Made by a program: the position numbers and the translations under genes. Positions 1 through 6,098 of a DNA stretch of 64,000 bases are shown here, in pieces. The notes under the pieces were generated by a model that saw only the letters and a program-made list of their open reading frames with translations, searched no databases and had not been told where the DNA came from. Within the stretch, counting starts at the first letter, position 1, and each line of letters opens with the position of its first letter. Where the stretch lies: the NCBI GenBank assembly GCA_910578275.1, contig CAJTPR010000006.1, forward strand, positions 70,542-134,541, in the 5' to 3' direction. This stretch comes from an uncultured Bacteroidales bacterium (GTDB lineage: Bacteria > Bacteroidota > Bacteroidia > Bacteroidales > P3).

Positions 1-24
1 CACGGAAGCCGGCAAGACGGCTCC

Positions 25-264
25 TTAGTCCATGAGAAGTATGCGGCAGGAATCTCCCGCCATGCCGAACAATCCGCCCGGAATATCGAAACGTTGCTCC
101 TTGCCCTCCTTGTCGACGATGCGCACGGAACCTTTCTTCAAGATGGAAAGGATAGGGGCATGGCGATCGAGTACTTCGAAAGAACCGTCGGCCCCGGGAA
201 GCTGCAACAAGGAAGCTTCACCCTCGAAGATGATTTTGTCCGGATTCGAAATGGTTACGGTCAT
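25..264 (-). CDS. atpC: F-type ATP synthase epsilon subunit
   Basis: This 79-residue protein is the epsilon subunit of the F1 central stalk, which couples and regulates rotation in ATP synthase. The sequence begins MTVTISNPDKIIFEGEAS and contains LPGADGSFEVLDRHAPIL, the classic N-terminal beta-sandwich with the G-x-F-x-V-L-x-x-H-A-P core. At 79 residues it has only this domain; the C-terminal helical hairpin that inhibits ATPase in E. coli (about 135 residues in total) is absent, as is usual in Bacteroidota. It starts 3 bp after the atpD stop, so the two are co-transcribed. The remaining F-ATPase genes probably lie beyond the left edge. Confidence 0.93.
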   Translation of the reverse strand: MTVTISNPDKIIFEGEASLLQLPGADGSFEVLDRHAPILSILKKGSVRIVDKEGKEQRFDIPGGLFGMAGDSCRILLMD

Positions 265-267
265 CGT

Positions 268-1770
268 TTAGGCCTCGGATAGGATTTTTTCGGCTTTTTC
301 CTTGACATCCTCCAACGTGCCTACCATGTGGAAGGCTTGTTCGGGATATTCGTCCATCTCACCGTCGAGAATGGCCTTGAAACCGGCCACGGTGTCTTCT
401 ATCTTGACGAATTTTCCGGGAAGTCCCGTAAAGGATTCGGACATGAAGAACGGCTGGGAAAGGAAACGTTGTATCTTGCGGGCGCGGTTCACCACCAGAC
501 GGTCTTCCTCGCTCAATTCTTCCATGCCCAGGATGGCGATGATGTCTTGGAGTTCGCTGTTGCGTTGCAATATGTTCTTGATGCGTTGGGCGGTGAGGTA
601 ATGTTCCCTGCCCACGATACGTTCCGAAAGTATGCGGGAACTGGAAGCCAGCGGATCCACGGCCGGGAAGATGCCCAATTCGGAAATCTTGCGGCTCAAC
701 ACGGTGGTGGCGTCCAAGTGTTCGAACGTCGTGGAAGGCGCAGGGTCGGTGAGGTCGTCGGCAGGCACGTAAACGGCCTGGACCGAAGTGATGGCCCCGT
801 TCTTGGTGGAAGTGATGCGTTCCTGCATCAAGCCCATTTCGGTGGCCAGCGTAGGCTGGTAGCCTACGGCCGAGGGCATACGTCCCAGCAGGGCGGAAAC
901 TTCCGAGCCGGCCTGGGTGAAACGGAAGATGTTGTCGACGAAGAAAAGGATGTTTCCTCCTTGCCCTTCGTTGCCCTTGTCGCGGAAGTATTCGGCCAAG
1001 GCCAGGCCCGACAAGGCCACGCGGGCACGGGCGCCGGGCGATTCGTTCATCTGTCCGAACACCAAGGTGGCCTGCGAGTTCTTCAAGGCTTCGTGGTCGA
1101 CCTTGCTAAGGTCCCAACGGCCTTCTTCCATGCTTTTCTTGAATTCTTCCCCGTATTGTATGACACCCGACTGGATCATTTCACGCAACAGGTCGTTGCC
1201 TTCCCGCGTGCGTTCTCCCACGCCGGCGAAAACGGTCTGTCCCGAATACTGCTTGGCGATGTTGTTGATCATTTCCATGATCAGCACCGTCTTGCCCACG
1301 CCGGCGCCGCCGAACAAGCCCACTTTCCCGCCTTTCATGTAAGGCTCGATCATGTCGATGGCCTTGATGCCGGTGTAGAGGACTTCCTCGTTCGTGGTGA
1401 GCTGGTCGAAACTCGGGGGCTCCTGGTGGATGGCGCGCCGTTCCTTGCTTTGCACGGGGCCGATGCCGTCGATGGGGTCTCCGATCACGTTGAAAAGGCG
1501 GCCGTTGATTTCATCTCCGGTGGGCACCGAGATTCCCGTGCCCAAGGCGACCACTTCCATACCCCGGTAAAGTCCGTCGGTGGAATCCATCGAAATGGCG
1601 CGCACGGTGCGTTCGCCCATGTCCTGCTGGCATTCCAGCACCACCCGGTGACCGTCGGGCCGATTGATTTCCATGGCCTCGTAAATGAATGGGATGCGTC
1701 GGTTCTCTTCGAAATAGACGTCAACTACCGCGCCGATGACTTGGGAAACTGTCCCTTTGCTGATTTCCAT
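268..1770 (-). CDS. atpD: F-type ATP synthase catalytic beta subunit
   Basis: Catalytic beta subunit of F1, which makes ATP from ADP and phosphate using a transmembrane ion gradient. The 500-residue product has a Walker A motif GGAGVGKT at about residues 154-161, the GERTREGNDL block, and Walker B/DELSEED-region sequences (ILFFVDNIFRFTQAGSE; GMEELSEEDRL). An insertion around FKKSMEEGRWDLSKVD is typical of Bacteroidota beta subunits. It is preceded by a small lipoprotein gene 12 bp upstream and followed by atpC after 3 bp. The ion specificity cannot be judged because subunit c is outside the window. Confidence 0.97.
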   Translation of the reverse strand: MEISKGTVSQVIGAVVDVYFEENRRIPFIYEAMEINRPDGHRVVLECQQDMGERTVRAISMDSTDGLYRGMEVVALGTGISVPTGDEINGRLFNVIGDPIDGIGPVQSKERRAIHQEPPSFDQLTTNEEVLYTGIKAIDMIEPYMKGGKVGLFGGAGVGKTVLIMEMINNIAKQYSGQTVFAGVGERTREGNDLLREMIQSGVIQYGEEFKKSMEEGRWDLSKVDHEALKNSQATLVFGQMNESPGARARVALSGLALAEYFRDKGNEGQGGNILFFVDNIFRFTQAGSEVSALLGRMPSAVGYQPTLATEMGLMQERITSTKNGAITSVQAVYVPADDLTDPAPSTTFEHLDATTVLSRKISELGIFPAVDPLASSSRILSERIVGREHYLTAQRIKNILQRNSELQDIIAILGMEELSEEDRLVVNRARKIQRFLSQPFFMSESFTGLPGKFVKIEDTVAGFKAILDGEMDEYPEQAFHMVGTLEDVKEKAEKILSEA

Positions 1771-1782
1771 GTCCGAATCCGT

Positions 1783-2019
1783 TTATCGTCTTCTTTCCCT
1801 GTAGTCTCCGCCGATGGGCGTGTCCCTTCCCGGTTGGGGCGCGGACTTCTTGTCCACCTTGGGTACCGTCCTGTTTTCGGCGGAATTGCAAAAATCAGGC
1901 GTGCGGCTCATCGCCGCCGCGCCTTTGTTGGATGAACAGGCGCAGAACATTCCTGCCGCCAGAAGGACTATCGGCAAACCCAGGCGAAAACGGGTTTTTT
2001 CCTTGAAAACGTTCAACAT
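1783..2019 (-). CDS. Small predicted lipoprotein at head of the F-ATPase operon
   Basis: A 78-residue protein I do not recognise. From the chosen start (MLNVFKEKTRFRLGL) there is a basic N-terminus, a hydrophobic stretch and a lipobox-like AGMFCAC, followed by a low-complexity polar tail rich in Lys, Arg and Pro. Upstream in-frame ATGs exist, but a -7 box TATCTTTG reading on this strand (2048-2055) lies between them and this ATG, which favours the start at 2019. It sits 12 bp before atpD and is probably the first gene of the operon. The function is unknown; it could also be a leader-like reading frame. Confidence 0.55.
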   Translation of the reverse strand: MLNVFKEKTRFRLGLPIVLLAAGMFCACSSNKGAAAMSRTPDFCNSAENRTVPKVDKKSAPQPGRDTPIGGDYRERRR

Positions 2020-2047
2020 GACATGTTTGTTTTGAGAGCCTAAGAAA

Positions 2048-2055
2048 CAAAGATA
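2048..2055 (-). promoter_or_regulatory. -7 box TATCTTTG upstream of the lipoprotein-atpD-atpC operon
   Basis: The minus strand reads TATCTTTG, a perfect match to the Bacteroidota -7 consensus TAnnTTTG, 28 bp before the lipoprotein start. I see no TTTG at the usual 20-bp distance upstream, so the promoter rests on the -7 box alone. Confidence 0.6.
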
Positions 2056-2319
2056 GGAATTTTTCGCAAAACGCGGACGGAGGGCAAGCCGTCTGTCACG
2101 GAACCGGTCTGGAAAAAGCTGCCGCTCTCCATGTCCGTCCTTTGCCCCATGTGGTATTTTGGGGTAGGGCAAGGCTGTTTTTCTTGCCGGTCGCCGTCGC
2201 CCGCCATGTCATGACAAGCGCGGCCGTCGATGGAAAGGAACGGGGCTCATGCCTGTGATGCCGGTCTGCATGCAGGGGCGTGCCGCGAAACCGTACGGAG
2301 GCGGGTCCTTCATGCCGGT

Positions 2320-2342
2320 CACATGTCAGGTATGGACATGTG
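2320..2342. promoter_or_regulatory. Inverted repeat, candidate operator upstream of the hydrogenase
   Basis: The arms CACATGTC and GACATGTG are exact reverse complements separated by 7 bp, about 68 bp upstream of the -7 box at 2410. Size and spacing fit a dimeric helix-turn-helix regulator site. No U-run follows, so it is not a terminator. Which protein binds it, if any, is inference. Confidence 0.35.
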
Positions 2343-2468
2343 GGATTCCCTCCAACGGGTTCCTGCCATGGAAACCGGCGGCATTGGAAAGAGATACGCC
2401 TAAAAAACGTATCTTTGCCGTCCTGTTCACCACCGAAAGGAAGAAACCACGAATCAGAGGACAAAGAC

Positions 2469-3938
2469 ATGGCATACAACGAATCGATGTTGATCCGCCG
2501 CGACTTGCTTACGCGCGTGTGCAAACTGATGCAGGACGGAGAATTGCGCTCCCAGATAGACAGGGTTCCCTTGGTCATGCGGCCGCGTTACGGGAAGGAT
2601 GTTTCCCGTTGTTGCGTGTATAAGGATCGTGCGGTCATAAAATATCGCCTTATGGCCATTCTCGGATACGACATCCGGGACGAGAAGGACGAATTGACGC
2701 CGCTCGGCGAATATGCCCGTTGGGCCGAGGAACGTACTGAACAGACCAAGGCCATCCTTACCGTCGTCGACCTGGCTTGCAGTTCGTGCGTTCAGGTCAA
2801 TTACGTGGTTACCAACATGTGCCACGGCTGTATAGGCCATCCTTGTACGTTCGCTTGCCGCAAGAACGCCATCAGCATACACCAGCAGGCTTACATCGAT
2901 CCCGGCAAATGCGTCAGCTGCGGGCTTTGCATGAAAGCCTGCCCGTTCAACGCCATCATATACCAGGCTGTTCCCTGCGAACAGTCTTGCCCTGTCGACG
3001 CCATATCCAAGGACGAGCATGGCGTGGAACATATCGACGAGGAAAAGTGCATCTATTGCGGTCGTTGCCGTGAGGCTTGTCCTTACGGGGCGATCATGGA
3101 AAAGACCTATCTCACCGAGATATACCGTGCCTTGAAGTCGGACAAGAAGGTGGTGGCCATGGTCGCTCCTTCGATCATGGGGCAATTTCCCGTGGCTCCG
3201 GGCAAGGTGGTGCGCGCCATCAAGGAACTGGGTTTCGACCAGGTCGTGGAAGTGGCCGAGGGCGCCAACATCACGGCGATGAACGAGGCCGCCGAATTCG
3301 AGGAAAGGGTGGTGGAAGGCGGTCAGAAATTCATGACCACATCCTGCTGCCATTCATATACCGAATTGGTCCATAAGCATCTGAAGCATCTTGAACCCTA
3401 TGTCTCTCATACGCATACGCCCGTTTACTACACGGCGCAGGCCATCAAGGAAAAGCAACCCGATTGCGTGACGGTCTTTTTCGCCCCCTGTCTTTCCAAA
3501 CGTCATGAGGCGATGGTGGAAAAAGACATCGACTGGGTGCTTTCCTACGAGGAACTGGGCGCGATGCTGACCGCCGCGGGCATCGACGTGCAGAAGTGCG
3601 AGGAGGAAAAACTGGTGGAAATCGACAATGCGGGTCGCGGATTTCCCTATACCAAGGGCGTTACTGAGGCCGTGTTGCATTATTCGAAGAACCCGCAGGC
3701 CATACGTCCGTTTTTCATAGACGGCGTGGACAAGGCGGTCATCAAGAGCCTCAAGACGGTGGAACAGACTTGCGGCGGCCCCGATCAGCCGAACATGATC
3801 GAATTCATGGTTTGTCAGGGAGGTTGCGTGAACGGTTGCGCCTCGATAGCCAATCCGCGTACGGCGGCACGGCAAATCCAGACGTTCATAAAAGAAGACG
3901 ATTCGCGCAAGGCGGCCCAGGGCAAGGAGCAGGCCTGA
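2469..3938 (+). CDS. Monomeric [FeFe] hydrogenase, group-B-like
   Basis: A 489-residue iron-only hydrogenase expected to produce H2 from reduced ferredoxin in the cytoplasm. The N-terminal third is packed with cysteines (about residues 104-130) and holds ferredoxin-type clusters CVSCGLCMKACP (148-159) and CIYCGRCREACP (194-205). The H-cluster domain shows L1 TSCCHSY (291-297), L2 APCLSKRHE (339-347) and L3 MVCQGGCVNGC (447-457), which supply the four H-cluster cysteines. The L1 and L2 variants (not TSCCPxW and MPCxxKK) and the absence of Nuo-like N-terminal domains point to group B, common in gut Bacteroidales. An ATG at 2469 with AGAGGA upstream was chosen over longer in-frame starts because the promoter -7 box is at 2410. 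xerD follows after 10 bp. Confidence 0.88.
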   Translation: MAYNESMLIRRDLLTRVCKLMQDGELRSQIDRVPLVMRPRYGKDVSRCCVYKDRAVIKYRLMAILGYDIRDEKDELTPLGEYARWAEERTEQTKAILTVVDLACSSCVQVNYVVTNMCHGCIGHPCTFACRKNAISIHQQAYIDPGKCVSCGLCMKACPFNAIIYQAVPCEQSCPVDAISKDEHGVEHIDEEKCIYCGRCREACPYGAIMEKTYLTEIYRALKSDKKVVAMVAPSIMGQFPVAPGKVVRAIKELGFDQVVEVAEGANITAMNEAAEFEERVVEGGQKFMTTSCCHSYTELVHKHLKHLEPYVSHTHTPVYYTAQAIKEKQPDCVTVFFAPCLSKRHEAMVEKDIDWVLSYEELGAMLTAAGIDVQKCEEEKLVEIDNAGRGFPYTKGVTEAVLHYSKNPQAIRPFFIDGVDKAVIKSLKTVEQTCGGPDQPNMIEFMVCQGGCVNGCASIANPRTAARQIQTFIKEDDSRKAAQGKEQA

Positions 3939-3948
3939 GGACCGAGCC

Positions 3949-4842
3949 ATGTCGTCCTATCTGCGCGGTTATTCGTCCTATCTCAAGTTGGAACGCCGGC
4001 TTTCGCCGGCTTCAGTGGAGGCCTATGTCCATGACGTGGAACTCCTTTTCCGGTATTTGGACGGAAAGCCGTTGTCGGCGGTCACGGGCGCGGACATCGA
4101 GGGTTTTGTCGCGTTTCTCCTGGCATCGGGCATGAGCGCGCGTTCACAGGCACGTATCTTGTCGGGCATCAAGAGTTTCTTCAATTATCTGGTATTGGAA
4201 AAGGTATTGGCGGTTTCGCCCGCCGAATTGGTGGAAAGCCCTCGTCTTCGACGTCGGTTGCCCGACGTGCTTTCCTATGAGGAAATCGTGCGGATGTTCG
4301 ATTCCATCGACCTTTCCACCCTCGAAGGACGGCGCAACCGGGCCATGCTGGAGACGCTTTACGCATGCGGATTGCGGGTTTCGGAACTGGCGGGCCTGCA
4401 ATTGTCGATGCTCTGTTTCAACGACGGCTTCGTGCGCGTCATCGGCAAGGGAAACAAGGAACGGCTGGTTCCCATCGGCAAGACGGCGATGGGTCAGATA
4501 AAAGGCTATGTCGAGGGTGACCGCTGCCACGTGCCCGTGGCCAAGGGTTGCGAGGACATCGTGTTCCTCAACCGCCGGGGCGGAAGGTTGTCGCGGGTCA
4601 TGATATTCAAGATCATCAAGGAAACGGCCGCGTCGGCGGGTATCCGGAAGGTCGTCAGTCCGCATACGTTCCGGCACAGTTTCGCCACGCATCTGGTGGA
4701 GGGCGGCGCGGACTTGCGTGCCGTGCAGGACATGCTGGGGCACGAGTCCATCACCACTACCGAAATATACACCCATCTCGATCGTCGCTACTTGCAGGAA
4801 ACCATCGAGCGATACCATCCGCAAGCACTTGCCGGGCGATAG
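3949..4842 (+). CDS. xerD: Site-specific tyrosine recombinase XerD
   Basis: A 297-residue tyrosine recombinase that with XerC resolves chromosome dimers at dif. The N-terminal SAM-like core-binding domain covers about residues 1-85. The catalytic domain has R143 (GLRVSEL), K167 (IGKGNKERLVP), H239 and R242 (HTFRHSFATHL), H265 (MLGHESI) and the nucleophile Y274 (IYTHLD). The length is exactly that of housekeeping XerC/XerD; no element ends or attachment sites are visible, so this is not a mobile-element integrase. It lies 10 bp after the hydrogenase gene and is likely read from that promoter. Confidence 0.93.
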   Translation: MSSYLRGYSSYLKLERRLSPASVEAYVHDVELLFRYLDGKPLSAVTGADIEGFVAFLLASGMSARSQARILSGIKSFFNYLVLEKVLAVSPAELVESPRLRRRLPDVLSYEEIVRMFDSIDLSTLEGRRNRAMLETLYACGLRVSELAGLQLSMLCFNDGFVRVIGKGNKERLVPIGKTAMGQIKGYVEGDRCHVPVAKGCEDIVFLNRRGGRLSRVMIFKIIKETAASAGIRKVVSPHTFRHSFATHLVEGGADLRAVQDMLGHESITTTEIYTHLDRRYLQETIERYHPQALAGR

Positions 4843-5015
4843 GCCGCCTATCTTTCCGGTATTTTACCGGATTTCCCTTGTCGTGATTTTCCGTTTATGG
4901 CGATTCGTTGTCGGATATGCGTTTTGCTTGGCTCCATAGCCAAGGGAAAGCACTTGGCCGATCGCCCCGGGACAGCCCGTCCGGGCAAAAGGCCGGCTCG
5001 CGTCCCGATTCTTCG

Positions 5016-5792
5016 TCAACCGCGCGCTTTGTTCGCCGTATAGAACAGGTCGAAACAGTTTTCCGGAATGTCCGAGAAAAAATAGTCTTCCATCTCGATG
5101 GATTCCACCAGGCCGTTTCCTTTCTTGAGAAGCTTGAGACGGTTGAGACGGTTGAGCAGGTTGTAGGGGATTTTCAGCAGCCAGCGCGGGGCACGGTGTT
5201 GCAGGTCCAGTACGTCGAAACGGGTGATGGCTTCCACGCCCTTTCGGTTGTCTTCGTAATAGCGCATGATTTTCTCGTTGCCCGCGATGCCGCCCCGGTT
5301 CACTCGGGCGAAACGGCCTGAAAGCAGTCGGTCGAATTCTTCGGGCGTGTATTCCCTCACGTGGAAAGGATTCCTGGTAAGCGACATGTCCTTGTTGGGC
5401 GTGGAGAGTATCGCCGTTCCGCCCGGTTTGAGCACCCGGTGTATCTCGTCCACCAATACCTTGTCTTTCCTTATATGTTCGATGACCTGGAATGAAACCA
5501 CGAAGTCGAAGCTTTCGTCCTCGAAAGGAACGGGCGGCACGGCGGCGCGGGTGAAACGGACCGTATCGCCGAGTTCGGAAACGGCGGGGCAGGCGTAACG
5601 GTCGAGCGTGTGGAATACTTCCGTCCGTGGGGCCAGTATTCGCGAGCCGTAGCCCATGCCCGTGCCGATTTCAAGCACTTTTCCGCCGATTCTTTCCGCA
5701 GCCAGGCAATATGCCAGCTTGGAACGTTGAAAAACGAAATTGTCGGACATATCTTCCGATACTCTTTCCGCCGTTTGAACTTTCAGGGCCAT
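5016..5792 (-). CDS. SAM-dependent class I methyltransferase
   Basis: A 258-residue cytoplasmic methyltransferase of the Methyltransf_11 type. Motif I VLEIGTGMGYGS binds S-adenosylmethionine, FDFVVSFQVIEHI is motif IV, and LKPGGTAILSTPN is the post-motif. The C-terminal part is basic and may contact a lipid or glycan, but no substrate can be named. A -7 box TATCTTCG on this strand (5822-5829) lies between the upstream in-frame ATG at 5915 and the one at 5792, which supports the shorter start (MALKVQTAERV). It is convergent with xerD and divergent from ppdK. Confidence 0.85.
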   Translation of the reverse strand: MALKVQTAERVSEDMSDNFVFQRSKLAYCLAAERIGGKVLEIGTGMGYGSRILAPRTEVFHTLDRYACPAVSELGDTVRFTRAAVPPVPFEDESFDFVVSFQVIEHIRKDKVLVDEIHRVLKPGGTAILSTPNKDMSLTRNPFHVREYTPEEFDRLLSGRFARVNRGGIAGNEKIMRYYEDNRKGVEAITRFDVLDLQHRAPRWLLKIPYNLLNRLNRLKLLKKGNGLVESIEMEDYFFSDIPENCFDLFYTANKARG

Positions 5793-6098
5793 TTGCGTGG
5801 GTTTGTCGATGTTTCGGTGCACGAAGATAATAAATTTCGGTCGGTTGGAAAGCGGCAAGTCCGCCAAGGGCGGCTCCCGAAGAAAACGCCCGGCGTCGGG
5901 AATCCTGCCGGACACGCCTGCCTGTCGTGCCGGTCAAGGCGGCGAGGGCAAGCGCATGGCGGTCGCACGGATCGTGCACGTCCGGAATGAAATCGCATGT
6001 CATTTTTGTAAAATAACGTTGATTTTATTACTTTTGCAAACTTTTATGAAGGGCTTTGTTCTCTTTGAATTTGTTGATACTCAATAATTAAGCGAAAT
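5793..6098. promoter_or_regulatory. Divergent promoter region between methyltransferase and ppdK
   Basis: A 306-bp region without a gene. On the plus strand TTTG (6005-6008), a 20-bp spacer and TACTTTTG (6029-6036) make a complete Bacteroidota promoter for ppdK with a leader of about 55 nt. On the minus strand TATCTTCG (5822-5829) is the likely -7 box of the methyltransferase. The GC-rich part around 5880-5990 shows nothing I can identify. Confidence 0.7.
6005..6036 (+). promoter_or_regulatory. ppdK promoter (TTTG-N20-TACTTTTG)
   Basis: TTTG at 6005-6008 is followed after exactly 20 bp by TACTTTTG at 6029-6036, matching the Bacteroidota -33/-7 consensus. The start codon of ppdK is 62 bp downstream. 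Confidence 0.8.

Larger units (their letters stand above)
2020..2468. promoter_or_regulatory. Intergenic region between divergent F-ATPase operon and hydrogenase gene
   Basis: A 449-bp stretch with no convincing gene. It holds the minus-strand promoter of the atpD operon near 2048-2055 and a plus-strand -7 box TATCTTTG at 2410-2417, 51 bp before the hydrogenase start; a TTG at 2384-2386 is 23 bp upstream of it, slightly too far for a typical -33 box. In between are perfect 10-bp palindromes TGTCATGACA (2207-2216) and CTGCATGCAG (2266-2275), and an 8-bp inverted repeat CACATGTC/GACATGTG with a 7-bp spacer (2320-2342). These are candidate regulator sites for the hydrogenase. Confidence 0.55.

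Noticed and set aside
328..1935. A 535-codon open frame on the plus strand opposite atpD
   Set aside because: It lies antisense to a certain gene, has no domain and no promoter; GC-rich codon use leaves the opposite strand open by chance.
3949..4842. Tyrosine recombinase as integrase of a mobile element
   Set aside because: Size and motifs are those of housekeeping XerD; no attachment repeats, tRNA target or element genes are nearby.
4926..4945. Hairpin TTGGCT/AGCCAA between xerD and the methyltransferase as a terminator
   Set aside because: The stem is short and no U-run follows on either strand; the 173-bp gap otherwise shows nothing.
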